DNA from: Struthidea cinerea
Lineage: Eukaryota; Chordata; Aves; Passeriformes; Corcoracidae
DNA: 64,000 nt
Direction of reading: 5' to 3'
Assembly (NCBI GenBank): GCA_013397865.1
Contig: VZTI01003650.1
Coordinates: 404,791 to 468,790, forward strand
In this document: piece by piece, positions 38,201 through 53,200 of the stretch
How positions within the stretch are numbered: the first letter of the stretch is position 1
Layout of the letters: each line of letters starts with the position of its first letter
Notes under the pieces: generated by a model
What the model saw: the letters and a program-made list of their open reading frames with translations, nothing else
Databases searched by the model: none
What the model was told of the DNA's origin: nothing
Program-made: the position numbers and the translations under genes

Positions 38201-41200
38201 ATGTAACCCTGAATGTATCTTTGAGTCTGTATGAAGCAGCAGATTGGCTCCCTTCTCCTGATCTTTCAAGTAGGAGGTAAGCAGCTTTATTAAACATTAC
38301 TGTTGGAGACTGTGGTAAACAGTGGGGACAGTGTCTTCCAACATCTGTAAAAGGACAGCCCTTTGTGTGCACGGCCTACACCCAAAAGTTCATCATGTCA
38401 AACCACATTTTTCAAATGTGCTCCAAGTGCAGACTTTAAAGCCTTTAGTTAATGGCCCACAACTTTTTTTTTGTTTCGTTTTGGTTTGGTTTATTTTGCT
38501 GGTTTAGTTATTTTTTTAATAAATGTACCAAAAAGCCCTAGGGGAGAAAATGACTATTCAAGTATTTATCCATTGTTTGGAAATCCTGAGAAACATGCTT
38601 ATAAATAAAAATCTTTGAAATTTGATTTATTCATTTCCAAGACCATTTCTCTTGCACTGTGTATTTTCACAAACTCCAGCTGCTGACAGCCTTTTATGTT
38701 TAAAATGGTAGAACAATTGCACTGTGTATGTGAATTTAAAATATGTATCAATTCCACAGTACTGGATACATATCTCAATGTCTGTAAGGCATAGCCAACC
38801 TCTGCAACACATTTTTCTTTTAGCAATTCAGAGATGTGAAATCTTGGTATTACCAAGATCTAAATTGATCCACTATATGGGCACAAAAGTAACATTGTTT
38901 CATACATAAAACTCTCAACTTGGAGAACTGTCTAGCCATGTGAAAATACCACTCCAAGAGAGTAATGCCTCAGATCACTGCTACCCTCAAATTACCTGAA
39001 AAAACCTGAGAGTAAGTGTGGTGGCTGGTGGGCCTGTGGTACAAGGGACAAAGAGAGTCCACTGGTGGGACAGTCCCTAATACCAAGAGATCCTCCCCAG
39101 GTTAGGGTGACAAAAGAGGCTTCCCCCAGGATGCATTGTTCTGTTATGTTAATGTACCCCAGTTCTCCTTCCCCAGCTGGCCCGTTGGCCTCCCCGCCCC
39201 TTGTGACCTTATATGTCCCTGCCCTAGAAGGTTCTCCACTCCATGTCCCCCTCTTTGGCCCTTGTCCCTCGCCACTCCCCCAGAGCTTCCCCATTGGCTC
39301 CCATTCCCTAGTCCTGCCTGAGTACCGCCCCTGTGCCCTCAGATCATTGGTCCCTGATGCTCGCTCTGCTCCCACATATAAACCTGGTCCTTCCCATGTT
39401 ACTTGTCTTTGTCCCTGGAATCCTTGACGTGCATGGCTGGAATAAACCTCCCCCGTGGTACCCCATAGGGAGACCCTTCCTGCCTTCCTTGTCGTCGGTT
39501 CATCCTTAGCTATCCAGTGTGTGTGTGTGGTGGCCGTGCTGAGCAGCTTCACAAGGAGACGCTTTTGGGAAGGTCGCGCCACTTTACCATCCAGCACCGT
39601 ACTGCGACAAGTAAGCAAAAAAAAGTCAGAGGAAGTGGGATAAATTCTGTGTCACCGCTGAACTACATATTCTAGTCCTCAGCATAACATAACTGGTTAT
39701 TAATATGAAAAGACACATCTCTCCTCCAGAAACTGGAAACACCTAGCGTGATCCAATAGCACCAAGACTATGTTGCTGTTAATGACTGTGGTGTTGGCAA
39801 CCGGCACCTTTCTGACTTTTGCTTCTAGAAGCCAGCTTCACACATCTGACAGCTGAGGGTGGGCAACATCTATCTTCTTGAAAACACAACTCTTTTTTAG
39901 ATGTTTTCATGTGTTAATGTCCCACAAAGCTTATGATATTGCTAGATACAGCAGAAAATCTATTTTCTTACATCACCTCTAACTTGTACTTTTAACCACA
40001 TTCTTTGCCAGACATGTTTTGCGAAATAGAACATGCTATTTTAGGCTATTCTCTTGTTCAAATCCGACTATAGAATGCATCCATCCCACACAGGCTATGA
40101 AAGATGTTTTATGTTTTCAACAGAAAATGAAAGCAGAAAGTATCTGCTTTGTATTCTGTGTGTGCGGTCCCATTTAATGTTTAGGACTACCCAGTTAGAG
40201 AACAAAAACATCCCTGTGCAGTATTTGAGTCAATTCAGTCTGTTTATGACAGTTCCTGCTCTATTCAGTCTCTGTATACACACTCTATCACTCTCAGTCC
40301 CAAAACACTTTAACAAGACATTGCCCACATAAGCAGAGGAGTCGTCTGCATTGCTGAAAAGCAAACCATGTTCAGGAGGACAGCTACTGCCATTACCCAT
40401 TTGCTAAGGGAGGAGAGGGGGGCCATGTACCCTTCAGAATCTACCTGTATTATTCACTAGTTAAATGACAATGGCATGCATGTAAATAGAAGAATAATAT
40501 CCTTCATGTCTGAAGGTTGTCTCTTTAGCCAACCCCTTTCATAAATAAAAAGTGCAACTGAACATTGTGAATCCCATGCATACAAGTTACAGATCTGTTC
40601 CAAAAGGTTCAAACAAGCTTTTACAGGTGCTGTGTGATGAGGTTGTAGATTGGTGCATGGATTGGCTTTCAGTAGATTGAAACATGACAGTGTGGAAAGC
40701 TCTATCCTGTGACCATGACTGAGGGCTGGTAGAGTAGCTGAACTGCCCCTAGGCAGGGAATATATATGCTCGTCCATATACATCTATGTATTTATTTTTA
40801 TAAATCCCAGTAAAGCAAGAAATGACACGTAAATCAGTCATAAAAGAGTTTTTGTCTCTCTCTGATTCAATGAGAAGTGATTTCTAACACTTCACTTTCT
40901 ATCTCAATTATTTCTCTCCTTGTCCTGGTTCAGCTGTGGTAACACCCAGGGAGTAAAGCAAAAGATTTCATAATGATTGCAAGCCTGTGTCCTAAGTTTG
41001 TTGACACAAATTTCAATAAACATCACTAATAGTCTATGCAATACCTTTTCAAGAACTGTAGCTTTTTCCTTGCTTTAAAAATGCTTTGTAAAGGTAACAG
41101 TACGCAGCTACCTCACTTCTGTTTGCAAGCTGTTCTGTCATCAGAATAACAGAGTATACTGTGATAAATTTCATTCACAAAGTTTCTAAAGCTTTAGAAA

Positions 41201-44200
41201 ATAGTGATTGTGTATTCAAATAAAAAAATAGGTCAGTAAGTGATACATTAAGAAAAACTACTATATTTGAATATCAAATTAGGTGCAGGAATAATTTCCT
41301 TATTTTGCTCAAAAAGCAACTTTTTGAATTGGCCAAATAACTCATTTAGTCCAGACAGCTAGATGTTCCAGCATCTACTAGAAAATTCAATAAAATTTTA
41401 GTACCTTTCCCTTGTTGCCTCCTGGCCTACAATTAAAATCTGAAATAACCGAGAAAGGAAAATGAAATCCTGATAGTTAGAGACATCTTTACTCTTCAAA
41501 CTCTCTGTAATGTACTAATATTTTTTGTTACTGAATATGAAAAATATAAATGCTAAGGAAATTCTTCCAAGTATTAGAAATCCCATGCAGAAGGAGCCTA
41601 CTTATAAGTCATGACTAATAAAAAATCAGTACTCACAGAGATCTGGAAATACATGTGTGTATGCATGTGTGTTCAACACTGGACAACTTATTACATTAAA
41701 TTTTAAAAAGGTTATTTCCAAATTGAGAGAATATATGAAAAATAAAATACAGAAGACCCACAACTTTCAGATTTCAGATAATTCAGAGTAATCTAAAAAT
41801 CAATACACATAAAATATTGATGCCATTGTATTTTGATATCCATTCTGAAGAGTGACAAAGGGACAAGGCTTAAGCATGCAAAAGTTAAGCTCTAAAATCT
41901 GTAATTTTAAATTCCAAATCTATCTGGGAAGCCAGAGGCCTGTATTAGGTCACATACTTCCTATACATTGTGAAGAAATGTTAAATACAGAATAGAATCT
42001 GAAATACCTGTCATATGAGTAACACAGTTCCTTATGTCACCATGCTCAGCCCACAGATATAGAAACCTGGAGAAGGATAATATACTTTGCTCTTCCCATA
42101 AATTACTCAGAGAGGAGCTTCCACCTTCTCTTAAAACGATGGAGAACAAAAATCTATGATCTTATTTTAAAATTAAATTAAGAGAGAGAAATCACAAGCA
42201 TGGCTTATAACACCTTTCAGATGTTACTCTTGAAAGAGGAGCTAATGATGGGGTTTCTGCCTTCTGAGAAAGCTTAAGAGCCCTTTGCCAAGAAGTATGA
42301 AATGAAGACTCTTCTACCACCTTCATGGAGATTGTTTTAGCCACTAGGCTAGAAGCTGAGCTTGGTAAAAGCTTGTTTCTTCTCTCCATTTGAATTTGCC
42401 CAGTTGTAAACTTTGGCAGTAAGGGTCCCTCTTCGCACGGCGGACAGGCACGTGATATGTAGACTGGAACAAAATTAAATAAACTAGACTTAGGTTTGCT
42501 CAGCACTTATGTTTCTCCTGTTTATGATTAAGTATCACTAAGGTACCTTAAATTCTCCACACACATGTGCACACAAGGCACATGTTGGGGGGAGAAATAA
42601 GTCTGCACTAGGGAAAACAAAAACTATGTTTATGTAATTAAGACAGTTTCATAATACACTCCACTAAGCTGAACTAAATTCTGAATTAAGGTTAAGAGTT
42701 GCATAAACAACACTACTAGTAATTTTTGAGGTTTTAACTTTGCAATCTGTTTTCTTTTAAAGACACTTTTTTGGGGGGTAAGTAATATGAAATACATGGG
42801 ACTGAATATAAATTTTCAAAACTCTGTAACATAGAGGTTAACACCTTTAGAAGTTGGTCATGCTTATTGTATTACTACAGAGGTCATAAATGTTGTGATT
42901 TACTGCAAAGAAGTTACCTACAGTGCATCAGTGTGCATGCACATGCAAACTGTATTACACGTGAAAAAGCTGTAGCTTTGACATCAGAAATAATAATAGC
43001 TTATGAAAAGCAGTTATTAATTCACCACTTAAAGGTTGGGGGATAAAGTCAAGTTATGGAGAACAAAAGGCTGCTATATACAAGATGATTGCTTCATTAT
43101 ATTACTTAATCTGAAACATAGCATCTCCCCTTTTTAACAGAAGTCAGTAGAAACCAGCCATAGAATACAGAAGATATTTTGAAAGGTTATCTTTGAAAAG
43201 TCAAGCTCTATAAGTGAGATTCATCTGACCAAAGCAAAGATCTGCTTTGGAGGGAATTACCTGAACTTTCTCTACAGGGGATGGGGAGGGCTGGGGGGGC
43301 AGGTGGGTAGGAGAAAGGCTCTTTTAGGGTGTAATTAGTCTGATTTGTTTTAAACACCACCCTTGATCTCTCCACTGAATACAGAGTGAACTTAAGATCA
43401 CCAGCTCACAGATGTAGCCATTATACACATCCACAGACAAGAAGGTGGCATCCTACTCTGGTTTTGTCAAGAAGCAATGAAAGGTTTTGGGGTGCCTTTG
43501 ACTTCCTCTGTTTCAGTTTGCTAACAGATGTTAAACATTTTACACCACTTCCACTGAAAAGATAAAAGTCAGTCACAATTGCAAAATTTGTAATAACTTC
43601 TGTACAGTGGCAGAACCCCAGAAAAGTCCAGCAGTATTTAATACCTCACATTCTGCATAGAATATAAAATAGTGTGTAGCAAATAAAGCGAGACATAATA
43701 TTATAGGTTTTGCCTAACCTGTGCTTTAAATGAACAAAGGCCCAGTGGGAAATAATACGCAGCAATGTAAATACAACCTGTATTAGAATAAATATACATG
43801 AGGGAATCTCATTATGGTTGCAGGCCTCAATTCTGGCATATTCTAACCTTAGCAAGTTCTCTTAGAATATGGGCTTTGGTTTGTAAGAGACATTTCATCA
43901 AAAAGTAAGAAACATATTTTTCTAAATTTATATAGCAGGAGTGGAAAAAAAATCTACACTAAAAAGTCATTTTCCTCCTTAAAATTAATTAAAAAGAAGA
44001 AAGAGTAAGATCAGGTTTTAGGGAGTCAGATACAATTATTCAATGTTGAATTGCAGTTTTCATATAACCTGATATTGGCATCTAGGTGAAATCATAACTA
44101 TAGAAGTCTGAAGGTCTGAAGACAACGTCAGAGCTAGTCACCTTAGGCTCTCTTTCTAAAACAAAGCCAGGAACAGAATCTCCTGAGAAGCAATTATTCT

Positions 44201-47200
44201 GAAAAGGCTTGAAAGACTGCTTAGTGTTAGTCACTGAAGCTTACCTTATCTGGCTTGCCTGAACTCTTGAGGTACCTAATTCTCACCCATGATTGGGACT
44301 TTGGGCTGACAACTTCAGTACTAAGCATTAACTTTTATATGCCCAAATTAGGGTGCATTAATCCCATCTTAAATTTCCACATGCAGACAGGGTAACTATA
44401 AGTTACATCCAGTAATATGCACATAGAATCATACCACTGGGCTGAAAGGAAACTTTACTAAAACTGGCAGACACAACCCTTTAGTTAAGAAAGCTCTAAC
44501 AAAGAGCTCATGTTTTTAGGAAACAGTCACAGGCTATAGCTCAAAGGCACGTCACTGCCCAAAATAACATGTGAGATTCCTCTATGACCTTTGTAAAAGA
44601 GGAGTTTGGCAGTACACTGCTTTAGCACAAGTGAATTGGTAAGAGTGAGAATGTGTGAGGTCTATCACCAAATGGATTAAAGGTGAGCAAAGTAGAGGAC
44701 AAAAATTTGAAGGATATAAGTGATCTCTAGGAACATTAGGGCTTTCTTCTATAAGGCTGCTTCCAGCTCATGAGGTGTTGGTTTACAATGAACCATTACT
44801 GCTAAGGTCCTCAGCACACAACTCTTGTTTTAAGGCTATTGCATTTTATCCTACTTCCAATACATTCCAGTCCTCCAGGTAATTCCACTCCTCTGGTGTG
44901 GTATTTCAGTGTTCTTTTGCTTGACAATGATTTTCTTAATAGAGGGTTGGCAGTATGGAAAGTTTGAGCCCAGATGGATTCCACGTTTTCCACTGTATTT
45001 TCTTAAAAAGAAGAAATTTAAGTGGAACACAGCCTAAGTATTTTGTAGCCGAGCAACTTAGAGTCATAGAATCCTTAGAAGTCTTAAGAGTCAAAAAAGA
45101 CCTTTAAGATCATCGAGTTAAATAGTACCTACCAACACTAAGTAGAATAAAAACCCCAGCATACTGTGCCTTTGTTTAGCAGTGTTTTATATTCACATGC
45201 CAGCCATAGCTTGGACTCTGTACCCAAAGTCATAGCAGTCAGCATGGATTTATACCAGAGGTACCAAAACACAATGCTGCTGAAGTGGTGCTAATGCAAC
45301 CATTCCCATAATTACCTGTGTGATTTTTAGAGATAAGATTGAACCAGTATTTTCAGTCTGAATGCAGCTTAAAAGCACGTTCTTAAATTAATATATTTAA
45401 AACAGTCTAATGCTGCTGTTATTAGAAGTTGTTTAAAAAGCACTGAATAGCTGTAACCACTGCTTATTTTTTTCAGATTGCCCCTAAAAACAATAAAGTA
45501 AAAATTTACTGACAAAAACATTTTGCAGCTTTACTGCAATGCATGCAATCCTGGAACAATTTTGAATAACCTAATGGCCAAGTTAAATAAGAACCTTGCA
45601 AATCCACTCCATACAGAAAACAGATAATTGCTTATAGGCACTGCAAGCCTGGGCTGAAGGGCTACCCACTTAGTAAGTGCACATAAGAAAAAAACATAGG
45701 AAATAGTACTTATTCACTAGAGGTCACAGATTAGTCCCTTCTCTGTAACTCAGGAATTTCAAGTTCACTTTAATCTAGTGTAATTGAGCTAACCAGCTCT
45801 AACATTAAAAAGTAATGATTAAGTTAAATTTCTTGCAGACATTCTGTACCTAAAACAAACATGCAGTATGCCTCTGGCAAAGAAGGATACTAATTATAGG
45901 ATTGACTCATAAGATGAAAGGTTGCACAAGTTACTACTAGAAACTAAAGTATGGTAAGCTGCTTTGAAAAAACACATTGAAATTCTCATACTCTGCAGTT
46001 GAGAATTTAATTTTCTAACTGTACTTAACAGTGTCAAGAAACAAAACTAAATATGCTTGTAAACTGCTTGTTCATATTTTAGATGAACAAGCTAGAATAC
46101 AGTGAATACAGTGATTACTTCATCATTCTATACTAAGGATTTTTTTTTAATGTAATGAAGTGAGTTTTTACTACACAAAAACATGCAAAATTAAGATTTT
46201 TGGTCATTCTTAGCTTTCTTTTGTTATACAAAACATGTTATCCATCTTGAAATGGATATTTGAGGATTCATTGCCTGACTTTACTCTTAATGCAATAATT
46301 CATTCCCTGATTTAACAGGAATCATAAAAGAAACACATCTCCATGGCTTCAGACATCTGTGGGGAAGGATATGCAAGCTCAAAAGTAGTTTTGCATTTCC
46401 AGGTGAAGCTTTCACTGGGGTTAGCAGATAGAGCTGCCAGCTATGAGTTAGAACAAAGATACAATATATGCCCTAGATGTTGTCCTGAACTGATCAGATA
46501 CAACTTTCTGAATGCCAGATGGGTACTGCTTATGTGAACTCTTATTACAGCTGCATGAGCTTGTGATGTGAATTCATGGAATTTGATTCCATTTATTTTA
46601 AAAATCACATGCGAAATTTCTACTTTCATTTTAAGATACACACTTTCCATCATATTTTAGCAAGCAACGAGGGATGTATTTTCAAAGAGATATAAATTGG
46701 AATACTGTGTTCTCTCCAAATACATTAATACATGCTTTAGTAGGTAAAAATGGGTTACATATAATCAGTGCAATTCTCATGCTGAAACTAGACAGCAAAG
46801 GGCTTTCAGTGCAATTCAGCTTGGTCAAATATCACATCAACTTCATCTACTTTAAGTTTTACTGGATTATGACCACATATATTTTATATATTACATTTTC
46901 AGGGATTACGAACAAGTAGTGTTAAAAAAAAATTTTATATTCCTAATTTATTCTATGATCTCCATCTGTATTATGGAAGCCATTTGCATTACATCTGCTC
47001 ACTCTGAAAATTATTTAATATTTATATTGCCAACACCTTACGAAGTAGGGACTGCTAATACTAATCTAGATTTTATATTAGACGATTTTTTTAAAGTTTC
47101 AAAATTTAGTATTCAAATTTTTCTGTTCTTTCCCCCTAACCATAATAAATGAACAGTTTCAAGAGGTCCAGAAACTATTATTTGTTTTCCATTATTTTCC

Positions 47201-50200
47201 TTTCTGTATATTTTCTGCATAGTTCATTTGTTTTCGTAAAATCAGAAAATTCTTCATCTGAAGTCTCTGTTATTCTGTCAGCACAGATAGAAATTAGTCA
47301 TCATCGTCTAAAGGATTAAAAAGGGATAAATTACAACAGTATGGATACGCTGTGTTCACCTAGGAAAGCAAACTGAAAAACTCCACAATGCTAATCTTAT
47401 CACGTATCTTTAAAAATTTGCAATAACACTTAAATTTACACTTCTGAAATCATTTTTAGCAGCCAAAAATGACAACTGTCACACCTATGGCCCACTGGCA
47501 ACATCCATCATACTTAAATACAAAATTATTAAAAGCAATGGAAGACAGATTCCCTATTCTCAGAAATCTAGCCTTCTGTGGCAAGGAAGGAAAAATCAAT
47601 TTCCCCCAAAGAATACTAAACTGGCAGCAAGGAAAATTCTTCTACAGATCCAGAGATTAGTATGATTCAGGCATTAAAGAAATGATCCACATGCTCAATA
47701 ATAAGCACCAAGTGCTCTGATAGGTGTTCAATCAACAAAGCCAATTCAGCTATTAACTCAAAATTTAAAAGAGAGTGATGTAGAATGACAGGCCATGTTT
47801 GACTGTCAGCAAGAAAGCCTTTTATAACCTCTGGAATGGCTGTGAGAGACAATCAGCACAAGTGTGGGACACAGGCTCATCCACTCTGGAAGATAAAACC
47901 TTATGGCTGCATTAATTTTGTGTTACATCACAAGCCTGCACAAAGTAACAGCAGGAAAGGACTAGGAAAGAACTAGGTTTTTTTGGTTTGGCCTTTTTCC
48001 TCTCTTGCAAGAGCTACAGCATTCCTTCACTAGTTAGCTAGCAACTGAAGCAGTGATCTGAGTCAGACGACATCACAGAGACAGTGAACTGTGTATCCTC
48101 ACAAAGTACAAATGTCTTAATTGGCATGTTAAGATAAAAATGAGTTTTCTACCTCCTTATTTATCACTTACTAGCACCAGCAGTCTTTTGCATGAAATGT
48201 GATTGCTCTTCAATCAAAGCAAAGAGCACTATTTTCAGACCCGCATAAAAAACCTAACCTTTACTTTTGCCAAGACAAAGTGAGGTTACAATATTTTACA
48301 ATATCTACAATGTTTATTTACTGAAACATGGATAATTTTCACTGTTGGTGTATCAGTTTAGTCTTCCTTCTTCTATTAAATACCAGCCCAATCAGACAGA
48401 TTTCACATATAAGACCTCTTCACTATGGAACTTTCTACCTATATTTTGATCCAGAAGAATGTGTCACAATCCTAATTATGGAATTATCCTCACACAGCCC
48501 TAAACAGAATGACCTGTGTGAAATCAATCTAACAAACCCTGTTTTGTCAAAAGAAAAATCACATACTATAATTACCATCTGTAGTTAAAGGAAAGTTTTA
48601 ACAATTTGCTTGGAAAATGACACATAGAAAACAGGGATTCAAACCAAGTTCTCTAAAGCCTCCAGAAAGAAATGCTACCAAGACATATGAATTAAAATCC
48701 AAATTTTGTTTGGCTTTGTACTTCTAATGCAAACTCTGTTACTGAACCATACCCTGGTCTTGCATACTCCACAGAAATATTTATTTGTGTATCAAGGATA
48801 TTTTATCTTTACACAGAAAATATTTGCATTTCAGAAGTGTAAATACAATTACAATGAAGGGAAGACAAAAAGACAATACATTTCTGAATTAAAAGGGGCT
48901 AAACCCACACCAATTAACACAGCAGAATGTCTTCTGTGATTGTTTTGTGCAGATTCATTCCCTGATGTAGAGGATTACTCATTATAGTGCATGAAGCAAT
49001 GCATTAAACCTTTGCAGAGCCTTTACAATGTCATATACAGCTTTCAAAGTTTCCATGGGATGTTATCAACAGACCTCCTTCAGGATTTGCTGGTCAGTCT
49101 CAACGCATCTAATAACACAAAGGTAGCGACAACCAAAACAGAGGACTGCCCATTATTTGAGATTAAAGAGCAGAATAATTGCAATAGAAAGTCTGACCCA
49201 GTCACCTGTACTTTACACACATAAAGCAGGAAGTAGGGAGGAAAGTTGAGTTGATTAGTCAGATAATAATTTAAATGGAAATTCACTAATTTATGGCTTG
49301 AACTTTACTTCAAAAACACAACTCAGTTCCTCAACTATTTGAACAATTTCTATTCAAGAAAAGAACAGTCTTACTGGTATACTTTCATCAGGATATTCAA
49401 ACAGGAAAGATAGCAGATACGCTTTTCCCCTCATTTTGAAAAGCTGTGAGTAGTAAATTAGACTCTATTACTTAACCATGACTGGGTTGCAGTCAGAATG
49501 TGAAAATTATGAACAATGTAATTACCTCAACAAGCCATCTTGGAGCCATTGAGCTGTATTGCAAATTATTAATTTGAGAAGGCATGAAACCAGGATCACA
49601 AACAGGCCCGGGCCCTGCAGTGCCAAGCACTGCAGCACCTGGGCTGCATCCACAATGCTGGGAACCTGCCCATGACAGGAACATACTTGTGATTTAAGAA
49701 CCAAAAAGTAACGGCAGGGAGCCAACACACAGTCGGTACACATGATAAGGGATGAATTCTGGACTCAGAGAAGTCACCAAGAAAAGGACTCCCAGACATT
49801 ATCCCAACCTGCTCTGCTGAGTTTGACATTAGAAGGCACCACAGAACAGCCTGTTCAGAGATGAGAAACAGACCAATCAGCTTGTAGATCCTGATGGCTT
49901 CAGCACCAGCTGGGCACATAACTGCTCAGTGTTGCAAAAGTCTTTGGATGACCACTGAAGGGTACAGAAAAGTTTGTACGTGCCTCCTTAAATTCCAATT
50001 CCATTACCTCTTGGATCAGCAGTGATTAAAAAAAGGGGTCTATATTCTCCAATTATACACCTATTAAGAGCATCCAGCCCAGTCCATGCATAAGTACTTC
50101 CTTCCAGAGCAGTCAGGGCAAAGCAGGTAAATCGCAAAACTTCTGGCCTAAACTAAAGCTGCAATGTGTCCAAGCCACCTGGACCCAGAATCAGTGGAAT

Positions 50201-53200
50201 ACTCCTGGAGACCAAACGAATTGCTGTAGGTTCTTTGGGCTTTTAAGTGTTTGCACAATTAGGTAGCTGTCAAGCAGGACAGTTGGTGATGCAATTTTGG
50301 AGTCAGAATCTTGGGTCTATTTGAATATTTAAGCCTTACGTACCTCTAGATACTTGACAGGGCTAATGTTACCGATACTAAGATACTCCTACAGCATTCA
50401 CTACTAGCCTAGTTCTTTCAGTTTGTAGCTTGAGCTGGGCTACTTGAAACACACTTAGTGAAATAAAATTTCACCATGCAAAGAAATACAAGTTAGATTT
50501 TAGGTAGCAGGCACAAAATAAGAACCCTGCTTACTGTCATTATAAGAGCTTCAAAGAAGATCAAGAAATTTCAAAAGCTCATTAGTTGTGGTTACTGTAG
50601 ACTTTCATAATAGAGCAGACATGCTATACTGAGTATTACTGTTCTACAGAAGTTACTAGTAAGTGAATCAATTCATTGGAAGAGCCCTCACACCTACAGT
50701 TTTGCAGAATTAAGCTGTATTAGATGTGATTTGAAATCTTTCTGATAAAACGAATTTTCCACTGTAAAAAATAAACAGAATGGTAGAAAACATTTAAGGA
50801 TAGTGCAACAAAGTGGACAAGAGTTTAACAGTTTAGACTGACTGGATGCCCTGAGAGCTTCAGCTTCCAAATCTTGATTCCTTGGTAAAGCATTTGGCTT
50901 ACTTAACAGAAATTCTGTTGGGTTTGGGAGTTGCAATTCTTTCATTTCAATTTATAAGCTAAATTTTCTTCTATGGAAAATTTGTGGTGTTCTTTGGTTT
51001 GTTTAGGCTTGGGTTTGTTTGATTTGGTTTGTTTTTTTTGTTTGGTTGGGGTTTTTTGTTTTGCTTTTTGGGTTTTTTTGTTGTCGTTGTTTTGTTGTTG
51101 CTGTTTTTGAAGAGGAGTAGACAGGATAGCGGATAGAAATAAGGGAAACACTTCTGACATTTCTGTCTACTAACCATAATACATAGGGAGTGGTAACAAG
51201 CTACATAATGAAGTACTTCTATACATACAGGCACAGAAATGAGAGGTACACACAAGGAAAGTTGATGAGAGTAAATTGGTGAAGTTTTAGAACATGATTA
51301 AACTGTGCAATGTATCTGAATTTCCTCTCTGTTAAGTAATGCTTCAGAACTATTTATATTCATTTTAGTGGTAACACCTCTGTCATTAAAATAAAGAAAA
51401 ATCTGCCCTCTGTTTGCAGCTTTTTTAGAAGAGGAGCCCAACATATAAAGCAAATTCAGAACAGTATGAAAAGGAGCTGTTTAAGTTATACATGAACCCC
51501 AATGGGTCAGAAGCATCTCAATTATCAAGGGCAACGAATTGAAAACATTTAGGTTTTCTAGGTTAACTCTCTTTATGATGTGTGAAGGAAATAAAATTGT
51601 AATAAAACTTTGTAAGACATGAATAGCAATTCTCATCTCTCTGAAATACCTTGTGGAATTTGTTTCAGGCTTCCTAAAGATAAGTTACTCTACCATCAGG
51701 TCACATATGGAAAATATCAGACTGACTTAGTACATTTTTACAAAAGTGTACATTTCAGTTTTGAAATAATGGGAAGGTAATGTCTCTGTAATAAAACAGT
51801 ATTGATATTTATAAGCTAATGATGCTATTATGTGTACTTAAATTAGCTGTCACTACTTATGACTTTTGTGAAAGGTTTATACAATATTCCAGCTGCTTTC
51901 TATCACAGCGTTCAACATGGTAAAGAGGAATATGAGAGATGCTGTTAGATAACCTCAAATCAGAACAAATACTGAAATAAGAAGGAGATTTATGTTGGAA
52001 CAGAACCAAATAATTAGGAATAATTTCATTTTCTATATACTTTCAGATGCCAGTTGCCTCATGTGCACGTAAGCAGCCTGCCTTCAAAGGCTGCTTTACA
52101 TTAGTAATTCCAAGTTTACTGTACAAAGCAACCAAATAAAAATTACAGAAAAACTTAATTGCTGGAAAAACATTATCTGGAGTCTGACAGCTTTAAAGTC
52201 ACAAAATTCTGTAAACAGAAAGAAGAAAGTGACATAAATAAATTAAAATTCCACTATATAAACAGTGGAACTAATGTGGAATTGAATGTAATCCAAAAAT
52301 TACTCTCAAGTTAAAAAGCTGTATTTATGTTTAATGAAATAATATATAAAGCTTCAGCAAAGCTGAGACAGCAGGATTTTTTTCTCTTTTACCACTAGTG
52401 AAAGTATTTTACAGAATATGCATGTAGCCAACAAGCTTCCAGCTCCCCCCTTACAAAACAATGTAACTTATAACCCTGCAGACTGCAATTTCTAGCTTTT
52501 TATCTTCTTTCTTCTGATGTTTAGTCCTTGCATACCCCCAATACCCGTTACACGCACATGAAAGTTTACAAAGCCACAGATGCTAATCTTATTAATGTAC
52601 TTGTTTACATTAATGATGTATACAAAATCTTACTTTTCCTACACCATCTACTTTTGTCACCAGGAAAAAGGAAATAACACCAGATTTAATCCCTTAAATA
52701 GTACTCTTCATTAGTGAGACAACATACCTTGTAGATTTGAAGAGTGAGACAGCTCCAGGACACTTACATTTTGCTCCCAGAAAAAAACAATACCATAAGC
52801 ATACAGAAAGTAACTAATAAAAAATCTACACAAGAAAACTTTAAAGGGAGCTTTGTGATCAATCTTAGTTAAGGCAATCAAGATGACATAGGAGTTCCTT
52901 AAAGGAACAAAATTTAGGGCAGGTAGGATATGGATGCCTCATCAAAATGTAATGTTTTTACATTTAATGATCTCCTTTATGTATTTTGTCTCAACAAGCC
53001 AGAGTGTTTACTTTTATTCCTCATCTTAGTAAAAAACTGTTTATTTTCTAGTTTGAGACATTCTTTATAACTGAAATGGTTCATGGCAAAAAAAAGTAGC
53101 AATTTTAGACCTGAGTGCCGGTTTATTTCAAATGCACATGATGGTACAATCAAACTGCAGATATATCTACTCCTGTGACTTATTCAACGAAACATTTCTG

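Larger units (their letters stand above)
39011..39615 (+). mobile_element. Solo LTR of an endogenous retrovirus with 6-bp target-site duplication
   Basis: The LTR spans 39017-39609 (593 bp), begins TGTGGTGG and ends CGACA. Identical 6-bp direct repeats AGTAAG flank it at 39011-39016 and 39610-39615. A TATAAA box at 39377-39382 and an AATAAA signal at 39441-39446, 64 bp apart, give the U3-R-U5 order on the plus strand. No internal retroviral genes remain. A 6-bp duplication is typical of class II (betaretrovirus/ERVK-like) elements. It sits in the large TNFRSF19 intron, opposite to the gene. A 208-codon minus-strand frame across it is a by-product of its base composition. Confidence 0.9.

Noticed and set aside
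38992..39618. 208-codon minus-strand open frame, the longest in the window
   Set aside because: It coincides almost exactly with the solo LTR and its target-site duplications, on the strand opposite to the LTR's own signals. The frame reflects the LTR's base composition.
44423..44482. Short CR1-like phrase (ATAGAATCATACCACTGGG)
   Set aside because: Too short and diverged to separate from chance, unlike the remnant at 45062-45138.
50942..51255. Lys/Asn/Thr/Gln-rich minus-strand frames
   Set aside because: They are direct translations of a T/G-rich low-complexity tract.
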